A DNA stretch of 64,000 nt from Neostapfia colusana (taxonomy: Eukaryota; Streptophyta; Magnoliopsida; Poales; Poaceae). This document shows, piece after piece, positions 34,701 through 44,905 of this stretch. The notes beneath the pieces were generated by a model, which did not search any database, was not told the DNA's origin, and saw only the letters and a program-made list of their open reading frames with translations. How positions within the stretch are numbered: the stretch's first letter is position 1; each line of letters begins with the position of its first letter. Location: the NCBI GenBank assembly GCA_030760725.1, contig JASWHV010000008.1, positions 31,158,720 to 31,222,719 of the forward strand, read 5' to 3'. The translations under genes were made by a program, and so were the position numbers.

Positions 34701-36324
34701 GATCAAAGGAGGGAGGCAACAGATCAAGCCAAGTGGTCTTCATTAACTGAGTTATATATATAAGTCCCCTGCAAAACAAAGGCAAGCCCCCGTTTGCATC
34801 AAAACTTACAAGTTTTTATTTGTATTCACTTTATACGTCTAGCATTTTATTTATTGCATTAATTCTAGATGGTATGAAGCTCCAAATGCATGACACAGAA
34901 AAACCTGGAGTATAATGTAGGGTAGGTTATAGATTGATTATAACTTCTGATCTCAAATTAACAAAAGTGGACTAAAAGAAGCAAAACTCGAGTGGGCAGT
35001 TTCCTACTCGTGAAACGGGGTTAAGGGGGATCAATCGGAAGAGTTGGGAATTGATCCTCATAGTTGGGAATGGAGACCGGGCAGTGGATGGAAGGATCAA
35101 GGACGTGGTCCTGTGAACCTAGTCTATGTCTGAGTCGGTTAAGGCCCGTTCTCGTGTGCGGCCCCGCTGGACAAGTTGAGATGTGTACCTGATGCATACT
35201 GGCTATATGGGACCCAGAAAACCGATGTAACATGTTATCCTGGGTGTCGAGGCATACCTCACCGTCTGATGCCGATGCTGAAAGGATAGAGAAGTCGGCT
35301 CTACGAGGGTTTGCCGTAGAGAGACTTAATCCCAGTAGGTGGGACCGGTTCGACATTTGGGTGTCGTGTGAAACGTTTCCACATACGACGTCAGTGACGG
35401 TTGCTGTGTGCAACGTCGAGTACGGGCGTACGTGTCGTGTCAGCCGGGTGTTTTTTATTGCAATCACCGTCGCTCGCGGTAGTGAGCATACATGTACACT
35501 GAGTCGTAATGTAGTAATAAATTGGGAAACGTTTAATATGATTCATGAGTAATCCTCATAATGGAGATGAGGAATGATTAACACTTTCACTAAATTTGAT
35601 TTCCACCTTGGGCTAGTAGCGCCGAGGCAAAGTGTTTCTTGTTTGATTGTGGAGTCTCAACGTTAATGGCGCAAGGTCTGTATGAGTCTATGGTAGCTCA
35701 CTAAAGTTATTTTCACCTCGGGCAAGTGACATCGAGATGAAGCGTTTCTTGTTTGATTGTGGAGTCTCGATGTAAATTGCGCGAGGGCTATAAAAGCTGT
35801 TTAAAACTGGAAGTAAGGACTCTCCTTTAGCTCAAGAGTATCGTTTGTGCAAACTGATATAATCAGCCCTCTAATTTCACCATGTAGAGTTTCATGACTA
35901 GGGTGACGGGTCAGTCTTACTGAGCTTCGTGCTCACAGATACTGCATAAGTTATTTTGCAGGTAATAACTGTACGCTGCTAAGTACGGGTGTCTGATGAG
36001 ACTCGGCGCTCTCCGAGTGGTGAACTCATTTCAACCCATGCCGCTGCTATCATGACAGTGTTGCTAGCGAGAAGGGTCCGCGGGCTGGACACCTTCTCTG
36101 TTGCTTAGCATAGGTATGAGGCGTGAGTTGTATTAGTCTTCCGCTGTAGAGTATTTTTGAGAAGTATTTGTAAAATGTACACTTTGTAAGCTTCCGCATG
36201 ATTTATATAATATGATGCTTTATTATGTGTGCTGTTGGGTGCCGCATCGCACGACACCACCTAATGCGATTCCCGGGCGAGGTGACCCGTCCCCGTGAGT
36301 GATCGGGACGGCGGGGTGCTCACA
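31761..36324 (+). mobile_element. GypsyD-family solo LTR, copy 3, inserted in Copia2 aORF
   Basis: This 4564 bp LTR begins TGTAAATGTCCCAAAATATG and ends GGTGCTCACA, flanked by CTCCA (31756-31760 and 36325-36329). The aORF frame resumes across it. The GC-rich part is at 32400-33270. Degenerate repeats of about 350 bases are at 33480-34330. The conserved core is at 35110-35510, and 'gctgttgggtgccgcatcgc' is at about 36231-36250. The copy shows no internal domain, so it is a solo LTR. ORFs within are not protein-like. Confidence 0.9.
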
Positions 36325-36329
36325 CTCCA

Positions 36330-36916
36330 TCATCGCGGGCAAAGTAAAGAGTGGAGTAGAACTGTGTAATGACCTCATTGTTCCAGTCGTACTGAAAGGA
36401 TAGAAGGTCCTTCAAGCCATGCCTCTCTAATGCCTCTAGTACCTCATGATAGGCCTGGCATTTCTTGGACTGCAATTCAATGTTGAGCCACTGACACTCA
36501 ACAACAAGATTCTTCATCTTCATGTAAACATGCTCATAGTAGTCAGCATGGAAGTTGCTCCAGAATCTTGGGTCTGCACATTGCTTTGGCTGATCATAGA
36601 CTTGGATTTTTCTGAAGTTGTCAGCCAGTTGACTCCCCTTTCCAGTAAAGTCATCACTTGATGGCTGCCTATTGCAGTGAATGGGGGCCTTCTTTTTCAA
36701 TGGACCAATAGGACCACTAGCGAGTCCTTTGCCCTTCCCGACACTTCTTCTAGGAGTCGCAGAGCTTCCAACTATGTCTTTGCTCTGTGCTGTCTTACCA
36801 ACCACTCTCCTCCTTTTAGGAAGAGAATTGTCGGGAGAAGACGGTTGAGCAACGTGGTCATGTTTCTTCTTCATGGCCTTGGAGTGTGACGAAATCATGC
36901 CTGAAAGGAAAATCAA
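36330..36916 (-). pseudogene. Copia2 aORF, N-terminal part
   Basis: The - strand starts at about 36916 (or at the internal Met near 36880). It has a basic, Ser/Lys/Arg-rich N-terminus (LPKRRRVVGK, a nuclear-localisation-like run), then DPRFWSNFHADYYEHVYMKMKNLV, ECQWLNIELQSKKCQAYHEVLEALERHGLKDLLSFQYDWNNEVITQFY. It parallels the Copia1 aORF closely and keeps the Gln codon that is TAG in Copia1. It is cut at 36324 by the solo LTR. Confidence 0.75.
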
Positions 36917-36929
36917 GGATTGATTGACG

Positions 36930-37705
36930 AGATGGATTGTAGATTATGTGGAAATAAGAAGTTAGAGGTTCAACTGACAGGTAAGCGGACTTGTCCGTTT
37001 TTGAGTGTGGACTTGTCCGGAGTTCCGGACTTGTCCGCACCAGAGACCAAACTAGTATGGACCTGCTGAACAACCCTTACTTTGTATTTTCAACAGATCT
37101 ACCGCAAATTGATGCAAAATTGGAAGGATACACTAGGAAAGCATCTAGAAAGGTAGTGTATGCCCTAGGAATCAGGAAAATTGAGCAAAAGTATAGGAAC
37201 ATGAGAACTAGAATTGAGAGGAATTTTACCGAAAAAGTGAAGATTTGAGTCAAAGCGTGAAGTCTTATCCGGATTAGTCCAGGGGGGGGGGAGACCACAT
37301 GTCGAGGAGAAGCTTTCCCGTGGAGAGGACTTCGACTTCATTGGCCAAAGTTGAAAATCACCTTGGGGGTTAGGGTTTGAGGAGTGAGAAGCAAAAGAGT
37401 GCTTGTGAGGTGAAGAGGTCTGAGGTTGGCGCATGTATAGACTTTTAAACCTGAACATACGGACTAGTCCGGTAGGAGGACCGACAAGTCTGGTATGGTA
37501 GATCTGTTCGGACTACTCTGAGGGAGCGGACTAGTCCGGGTCAACTGAACAAATAAGATTAGAAATCAGGGAAATATTGGGAATTTGATCTAATAGTGAT
37601 CTAAGGACATAATTTTCACAAATAATCTTGAAGAACATGCCCAGTAAGCAATCAACAATCAGACAATGGTCATTATTCATCAAGATTCACTAATTTAAAT
37701 AGTTT
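36930..37705 (-). repeat. Palindromic sites between Copia2 pol and aORF
   Basis: GGACTTGTCC-type sites cluster at about 36985-37060, directly upstream of the aORF start on the - strand. GGACTAGTCC and GGACAAGTC-type sites cluster again at about 37455-37540. A G-run of ten lies at about 37283-37292. The remainder (37090-37280, 37560-37700) is AT-rich with no gene. Copia1 has the same site arrangement at 14340-14970 and 15525-15630. Confidence 0.7.
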
Positions 37706-40133
37706 TCAAGAGAAAATCGAGATAAGGGATAGTTTTTCACAAAGTAAGTAAGATTTAGAGGATTCAAGCAGGTATGTAGTGTTTGAAGCCACGTTCCGAG
37801 AGCCAAGTATATTTAGTTCATTCCTAAGCTCACAAAAGCGTTTTTTATCAAGTGGCTTGGTGAAGATATCGGCTAGTTGTTTCTCGGTTTTGACATGGGA
37901 AATGGCTATGTCTCCTTTGATTGAATGGTCTCTCAAAAAACAATGCCAAATATCAATGTGTTTGGTCCTAGATTGCTCAATAGGGTTATGTGCAATCTTA
38001 ATCACACTGTCATTGTCACAAAGGAGCGGAATACGGTTCATATTGTAACCGTAGTCCCTTAGAGTTTGTCGCATCTAAAGGAGTTGTGCACAACAACTCC
38101 CGGCTGCAACATACTCCGCTTCAGCTGTGGACAAGGAAATGTAGTTCTGCTTCTTGGAGGACCAGGAAACGAGGGACCTACCCAAGAATTAGAAAGTCCC
38201 GGAGGTACTTTTTGTATCCACTTTGCATCCGGCATAATCTGCATCGGAGTATCCAATGAGATTGAACTTTGAACGTTTAGAATACCAAAGGCCTAGGTTG
38301 GGTTTATGGACCAAATATCGCAAGATTCTCTTTACGGCTGTCAAATGACATTCCTTAGGATTGGCTTGAAATCTTGCACACATGCAAACACTCAACATGA
38401 TATTAGGCCTAGATGCACAAAGATAAAGTAGAGATCCAATCATGGAACGGTATACCTTTTGATCCACGTTAAGTCCATCTTCATTGAGGTCTAAATGTCC
38501 ATTTGTTGCCATCGGAGTCTTTATGGGCTTCACTTTGTCCATGCCAAATTTCTTGAGAATGTCTTGGGTGTACTTTATTTGGCTTATGAACGTTCCTTCT
38601 TTAGTTGTTTCACTTGGAATCCCAAAAAGTATCTCAATTCTCCCATCATGGACATCTCGAATATATCTGTCATAATTTTACTAAATTCTTGACAAAAAGA
38701 TTTGTTAGTTGAACCGAATATGATATCATCAACATAGATTTTACAAATAAATAGATCATCATTGAAGTGCTTGGTAAACAGGGTGTAATCAGCTTTACCA
38801 ACTTTAAAGCCATTTTCAATTAGAAAATCTCTAAGGCACTCATACCAAGCTCTAGAAGCTTGTTTGAGGCCATAGAGAGCCTTACGCAGTTTGAACACAT
38901 GGTCGGGGTACTCTTGATCTTCAAACCCAGGGGGTTGCTCCACGTACACCTCCTCCTTGATAGGTCCGTTGAGGAAGGCGCTTTTGACGTCCATTTGATA
39001 CAGCTTAAAATCATGGTGAGTAGCATATGCAAGTAATATACGAATTGATTCAAGCCTAGCTACGGGAGCAAAAGTCTCGTCGAAATCCAAACCTTCAACT
39101 TGTGAGTAACCTTTAGTCACAAGTCGTGCCTTGTTTCTTTTTACCACTCGGTGTTTGTTGTGCTTGTTGTGGAAGACCCATTTTGTGCCAACGATGTTGG
39201 ACTTTCGTCTTTCAACAAGTTCCCATACTCCGTTCCTCTTGAAGTTGTTCAATTCTTCTTGCATTGCCATCACCAAGTCCGGATCTTTTAGCGCATCTTC
39301 AACCTTGTATGGTTCTAAAGTAGATATAAAGGAATAGTATTCACAAAAAATAGCTATACGTGATTGAGTTGTCACTCCCTTTTGTATATCAACAATTATG
39401 TTGTCGACGGGGTGATCTCTTTGTATGCTTTGGTGTACTCTTGGATGTGGCACTTGTGGTGTTGCGTTCTCATAATTATGATCTTCTTCGGCTCCCCCTG
39501 GATCGTTGTTGTCATTAATTCTTTGATCATCTTGTTGATCTTGATTTTTTGCATGGGCTCCCCCTTGATCATAACCCTCCTGTTGAGGTTCATCTTGAGC
39601 ACTTGATTCTTGTGATTGTTCTTGAGGTCAAATATCACCAAGTGCCATTCTCCTCAATGATTGACATGGGGCTTCTTCTTGATCTAGCACACACTTATCA
39701 ACTTGCTCCGTTTGGGAGCCATTAGTTTCATCGAACACAACGTCACGTGCTAATTCAACAAGTCCAGAGACCTTGTTGAAGACACGATAAGCGTAGGAGT
39801 TCGAATTATAGCCGAGCAAGAAACCCTCATCGGACTTTGAAGCGAACTTCGAGGTCCTATGCTTCTTGTTTAGAATATAATACTTTGAACCAAAAACTCA
39901 AAAGTATGAAATATTTGGTTTGTTATCGGTGAGTAGTTCATATGAGGCTTTCTTGAGTACGTGATGAAGGTAGAGTCAATTTGTTGCATGACAAGCAGTG
40001 TTGATAGCTTCAGCCCAAAATCGGTCAGACGTCTTGTATTCGTCAAGCATTGTCCTTGCCATCTCAATGAGCGTTCCGTTCTTCCTTTTGGCTACCCCGT
40101 TTTGTTGTGGGGAGCAGGGTGCCGAAAGTTCAT
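37706..40133 (-). pseudogene. Copia2 pol: integrase tail, reverse transcriptase, RNase H
   Basis: On the - strand, integrase survives only from SAPCSPQQNG (about 40125) through ERTLIEM-like and FWAEAINTACHATN to GYNSNSYAYRVFN (39819-39628). The RT is one 289-residue frame (39453-38584) with MAMQEELNNFKRN, GTKWVFHNK, DETFAPVARLESIR, MDVKSAFLNG and catalytic YVDD (38725-38736). RNase H runs 38542-37706 (KPIKTPM, FARFQANPKEC, SDADYAG, LLCDNDSVIKIAHN, ADIFTKPLD), with a break near 38190. The integrase core with its first acidic residues is missing at the GypsyB junction. The region is inactive. Confidence 0.88.
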
Positions 40134-43100
40134 TGTAACACCCCAAAATCTGCAAAAGGAGGGAATTTAAAATTTTTTGGACATATTGCATGTGGTGCAG
40201 AAATTCAAATTCAAACTGGAATTCAAATTCAAATCAGAACAGAAAAGAAAAGGAAAAAGAAAAAGAAAAAGAAAAAAAACCCCAACCGGCCAGTGGGCCG
40301 AAACCTGCCAGCGGCCCACTATTCCCACCCCCCCACCCCCCGCGCGCGCGCCAGCCCACGACCACGCGCCCTCTCTCCCTCTCACTAACACGCGAGGCCC
40401 GTGTGTCATCCCTCACCTCCCGCGCGCCCAACCGACCCGGACTCCTCTCTCGCACCCGAATCCAAACTACCTCCGAAAAACCGCGCCACCGGCCCGATCT
40501 TCGGCCCCGGACGCTGCTATTTAACCAAGCCGATCCTCCGCCGCCTCCCCTTGTGAAGTTCCCGCAAAGAAACTCGACGAATTCCCCAGCGCGCTCCACT
40601 TTTTTCTCCGGTGAGAACCGAAGCTTCGATCACCATTTTCTTTCGATCCTTGCTCGGATTTTCTGATCTAATGCGCCGATCATGTTCCACCGCCTCCGGG
40701 GAGTCACGCAGGTGAAGGAAACCCGGTGTTTTGCACCCTAGACGCAGCTCCGGCGAGCACCGCCGCTATTTCATGTCGCACCTCGCCGCCGACCACCTTC
40801 CAGGGCCTCCGAGCTCAAGAAAAACCCTGAGGTGAGATCCCCGACCTCCCCTCTACCGTTCTATGCCAAGAAATCCAGGTTTTAGGAAGTATAGACGAAA
40901 ACCCGAAGATCTCCGGCGAGATCGCCGCCTCCCACCGCCGCGCGCCGCTGGGTAGCGCCGCCCGCGCACGGCCAGGGCGACGTGGCCCCTTGAGGGCCGT
41001 CTATTTTAAATCACACGGTAGAATCAAAACCCGCGCTTACCGGTTCGGTGATCTAATCTGAGCCGTCTATTTTAAATCGGACGGTCCACATCAGCCCTGC
41101 GTTATAAAGGCCGAGATTCTTACGCGCTACCCCCTGGAGATCTCGGAAAACACGAGCTAGCCCCAGAAACATCTGATCTAGCCCCTGGAACTTCAGAAAT
41201 TCGTGTAAATTCATTTAAAAATCAGTTTTAGCCCCTGGACTTAATAAAAATTAGGAAAACCCCTCTGTTATGAGTAGTTAGACCCCTGGAAATTTATGAA
41301 ATATCAAATTAGACCCTGCAGTAGGGTGGATTTACCTTTTTGATCCTATATGATATGTGACTAGGATTTAAATTTAAAAGGTAAGGCAAACACATGTGCA
41401 AATTCAAATTTAAACTCTCCTAGCACTTGGAAAACTTTAGAATGAGTAAAAAATAGATTTTTGGCTGAAATGAAATCTGTCTAAATGTTATTCATATTTA
41501 TTAGTTCTAGAAACACATTTTTAGGCTAGAAAATAATTCTAAAAACTGATAAACAAAATTTAAATTAGTTCACATCAGAGGAGAAGTTCAAAAATATATT
41601 ATTTAATATTTTAGATCAGAACCTATTCTGTTTAGATGATATGTCCTACTATTAATATTAAAACTCACTTTTAGGCATAGAAAATAAATCTGAAAAAAAA
41701 GGAAAATAGGTATGCATAATTAGAAAATGATAAATGAAGTCTCTAAATCCAAAAACTTCAGTTTAGGATTTGGTAGAAGGTCTGAAAACCTATTTGGAGT
41801 AGGAAATTACCTTACATGCAAAATTGGTAGCTAAGAAGTGTATCAATTAAATATAAAGAATTGGTTCAAATTGGAAATCCATATATAGTGTGCAAACAGA
41901 AATCTGAATACAAAAGTTAGAAATCATATACACATGTTTAAAAGTGCATGTAAGCCAAAAATCATATAGAGTAACCACAACACTTAGAAATGTGAATGAC
42001 TTTCATAGGTGTGAATGTGAGGTTTGTATGAAGTGAAAGTGTGAACTATGTCCTATGGATTGTTGTTTTCTTTTGCTATGTGTATTGGCATGAGTAGAAC
42101 CTTCCCCAGAGCAAGTTCTCCCCTTCCAAGACCAAGACTTTCCATTCCCAGAGCAGCAGGAAGAAGGCAAGTGTCCTTGACCACTTTGATCCAATACTAG
42201 GATGTGTAGCTAGAATTATTTGCATTGTCAATTGAAATATGAAACCCATGTTAGGAAGTTTACCTAGAATTGCATTACCTTGTTTCCTTGTAGCTTGGGT
42301 TGGGATTTATTTTTATCATGTCATTTATTTATATGCTTATGCTTAGCCATGCTTATAATGGGATAATTGGGATATGAGATCATTAATTTATTTACCTTAC
42401 TCTTGAATGAGATATTATGAGTTATGTAGAGGTAGGGATCAAGGCAAGTTGGATGATTTGGTTGGTGCTGGGTGCACGAGACTCGGGTTTGTGTTTAGTA
42501 CATGTCTGGATCCTAAGGACCGGTTCATGGAGCATGTAACCTGGCTTTACCGTGCCAACCACATGGTGAGATGGGGCAGCTTGGCCAATTAATTAGGTGT
42601 ATCCCCGGCGTAGTATGGGTGTGTTGGATGGTGCGGGGAATAGGTGTCAGCTGGACTACCATATGAACCACAAGGCTCAAGAGGGGGCCACTGCAGCAGG
42701 GTTGGAGCCTCTTGTATGCTGTTAGGGGTGAAACCTCAGTGGGCCCACGCTCGTCAGGAATCCCTTTGTAAAGGCTTCGTAGTGATCTCCTGGCTACACA
42801 CCTGGGAAGTGTGAATGTCGTTCGCGGCCACTGGCATAATGGAGGTTCTTTTAGTCCACCCGACAATGGGGAATGAAATCACTACATGTGGGTACAGTGG
42901 TGCAAACTCTGCAGAGTCAAAAACTGTCATGGCAGCCGTGCTCACGGTCAAGAGCGGCTTGGACTTATTCATGATTAGAGGATGATGAATTGGAAAGTTG
43001 TGGATGTTAAGAGGGAAGCTTAACATTGGAGATGAGACTATATTTACTTGAAAACGATGATGGGTTGAGGGATTGGGATCCATTTCACCTGTGTAGTAAT

Positions 43101-43571
43101 GTAGGTGCTTAATAAGCTAAGGTGATAGGTAATAATTGTGTAGTGCTTTAACCATGAGTTCAACCTCTCCTTGCTCTGGCCACGCATGACATAACTTTCC
43201 CACACATGCTGAGTACCAACGGTACTCAAACTTGCATATTTGTTCGTTTAAATTGCTGCTCAGGTCAAGGGGATGATGTGGTGTTCAATGACCAAGACTT
43301 CGGATCCGAAGAAGGATTCTAGGTTCACGGAGTCCCCCGAGCAACGCCTGTGACGAAGCCCACAAGATTTATATTCCGCTTCTGTTTGATTTACATATTA
43401 TGAACTTATTATCGTCCATCGAGACTTATGCTATGTAAGACTTATTTATATTCGAACACCTAGCTTGTAATATGATGATGCTTCACTATTTGTCATCACA
43501 TGTATGAGAAAATGATCCTGGCATATATGTGATATTCACTCGGTTGTTCTTCGGAGAAATCGGGTGTGACA
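40134..43571 (+). repeat. GypsyB 5' LTR
   Basis: This 3438 bp LTR starts TGTAACACCCC and ends GGTGTGACA, colinear with the solo LTR 25382-28796. TATA-like GTTATAAAGG is at 41101-41110. The 61-codon conserved ORF is at 42407-42592. The right end is fixed by the primer-binding site four bases beyond. Confidence 0.92.
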
Positions 43572-43575
43572 GAAG

Positions 43576-43588
43576 TGGTATCAGAGCC
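43576..43588 (+). promoter_or_regulatory. GypsyB primer-binding site (initiator Met-tRNA)
   Basis: TGGTATCAGAGCC, four bases after the LTR end, is a perfect match to the usual plant Met-tRNA primer site. Confidence 0.92.
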
Positions 43589-43789
43589 AAGGTTGCCCGT
43601 AGGAACTTGGACCTAGGTAGAAATGGACGTATTTAAGAACCCTATTTTCCTAAAAACTATTTTACAAAGGGGTGGGTTGAAAATTGTTATTTAATGGGGT
43701 CACTTTATTCATCTTACCCCAACTTTTATTCAAAATGCAATTTTTGTTTAACTCTTATCTAACTTGGTTTTAAATGCTTTATGTTTTAG

Positions 43790-44560
43790 ATGGTTCGCAT
43801 GATCCGCACCACCCGCAAGTCCACCGGAGGGAGAGTTCCTGTAGTTGCCCTTGCCCTGAGAGAGAAGAATCGCCCGGTGACGTACCACTCCTACGGATTG
43901 GCAGTAGGAGGCTTGTTGCGCCGTCTACGGTGTATGCTCCACGCTGCCGGCAATACGGGCAAGCTAATCATACACTACAGCTCCACCCGGACCATCCGTG
44001 AGAAGCGGGAAGAATGGAGTTCAGAAATGAGGATTATCCATGAAAATCAGCTGCTCAAGATCCACCTCTCTCCAGCTTGTCGAGCGACACAGGTCGATGC
44101 CGAGATGGATGTCACCTGGGAGGCCATCACCTGCCAGAGTTACATCTACCGTCGCCACCTGGACAGGACTGAGTACATGTATGTCCTCCAGCGTGAGAGT
44201 GGTACCGCGGAGTACAAGTACCCGCCAGTACAGCAGGGGACTTCCCATGAGCACATGGACCTGTGCTTGGAGGATGCTGCTATGCTCAGCACTCGACTGC
44301 AGGAGTGTCAGCAGGAGCTTCAGGATGTTCGTGACACCATGAAGGAGACTGAGGCATTGCTTCGCGCCAGCTTGAGGGCGAGAGAAAGAGGAGATGGGAA
44401 TGAACTGTGTGTCACCGTGAATGACACATGGACTCCTGACTCCCCAGACCGCCGGGCGAGCAGGCGTCGCCGCACTTCTCCACCAGCAATTTCCCCACCC
44501 AAAGCAGAGTCAGAGGGCAGCCGCAATAATGAGGAAGACCCCGAGGAGCCAGCTCAGTGA
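43790..44560 (+). CDS. ORF0 of GypsyB: 256-residue protein with histone-H3-tail-like N-terminus
   Basis: This intact ORF lies between the primer site and gag. The start is the first ATG after a pyrimidine-rich AG (tatgttttag/ATG), conserved in GypsyC. Residues 1-22 align without gaps to the first 22 of histone H3 (Met included), with TTRKSTGG against TARKSTGG around H3 Lys9. Residues about 25-150 are an uncharacterised basic region (GGLLRRLR, TIREKREEW, RRHLDRTEYMYVLQRES). Residues about 165-205 look like a coiled coil (LCLEDAAMLSTRLQECQQEL..). The C-terminus is Arg-rich then acidic (RRASRRRRTS..EEDPEEPAQ). Extra ORFs upstream of gag are known in some rice gypsy families such as RIRE3/RIRE8; their function is not established. 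The element itself is truncated, but this ORF is open. Confidence 0.75.
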   Translation: MVRMIRTTRKSTGGRVPVVALALREKNRPVTYHSYGLAVGGLLRRLRCMLHAAGNTGKLIIHYSSTRTIREKREEWSSEMRIIHENQLLKIHLSPACRATQVDAEMDVTWEAITCQSYIYRRHLDRTEYMYVLQRESGTAEYKYPPVQQGTSHEHMDLCLEDAAMLSTRLQECQQELQDVRDTMKETEALLRASLRARERGDGNELCVTVNDTWTPDSPDRRASRRRRTSPPAISPPKAESEGSRNNEEDPEEPAQ

Positions 44561-44879
44561 TACGAGTCGTGTAGAGTCCTTTCCCTTAGTTCAGCAGGTT
44601 ACCGAGTAGTCGAGTCAATACCTTAGTTAATGGTGTGTTAATGTTTGGTGCGTGACGTGAGTTGTGGAAGCCATGGGCATTTGTCCACACCCTCGTCTTT
44701 AGGTTGTTTTGCTTTGATGTGTGAACCCCTATGAATTAAGAGTGCATTTATTTTTGCGTGAGACGTGAAACCCTCAGAAAGTGTTAATATAATAAGGCCT
44801 CAAAAGTTTAAGTTTAAACAAGCAAATTCGGGAAGTTAATGCATAACGCTTTAAATTAACATTTGGTTGATCATGATAG
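44561..44879 (+). other. ORF0-gag spacer of GypsyB
   Basis: These 320 bases are AT-rich with no gene and closely resemble 60742-61044 in GypsyC. The end 'tggttgatcatgatag/ATG' is conserved before gag. Confidence 0.7.
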
Positions 44880-44904
44880 ATGGCCGGAAGAGGAAAGGGT
44901 CGTG
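44880..44904 (+). pseudogene. GypsyB gag start, truncated after nine codons
   Basis: MAGRGKGR matches the first eight residues of GypsyC gag at 61045. The sequence then joins Copia2 DNA and meets a stop at 44907-44909. Confidence 0.85.
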
Positions 44905-44905
44905 G

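Larger units (their letters stand above)
40134..44905 (+). mobile_element. GypsyB: Tekay/RIRE3-like gypsy, 3' truncated, inserted in Copia2 integrase
   Basis: The 5' LTR (40134-43571) is followed by the primer-binding site (43576-43588), ORF0 (43790-44560) and the first nine codons of gag (44880-44904). There the sequence switches to Copia2 protease-side sequence at about 44905. The rest of gag-pol and the 3' LTR are gone, and so is the Copia2 segment between GAG-pre-integrase and the integrase C-terminal half. A deletion therefore spanned the right junction, and no target duplication can be paired (left flank TTCAT). Confidence 0.88.

Noticed and set aside
40177..40666. 115-158 codon ORFs at the start of the GypsyB LTR (also 25607-25906)
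   Set aside because: Pro/Arg/Lys-rich translation of low-complexity LTR sequence. Frame and length differ between LTR copies.
43790..44560. ORF0 as a captured histone H3 gene
   Set aside because: Only the first 22 residues resemble H3. The histone-fold helices are absent, so it is not an H3 gene fragment of any length.
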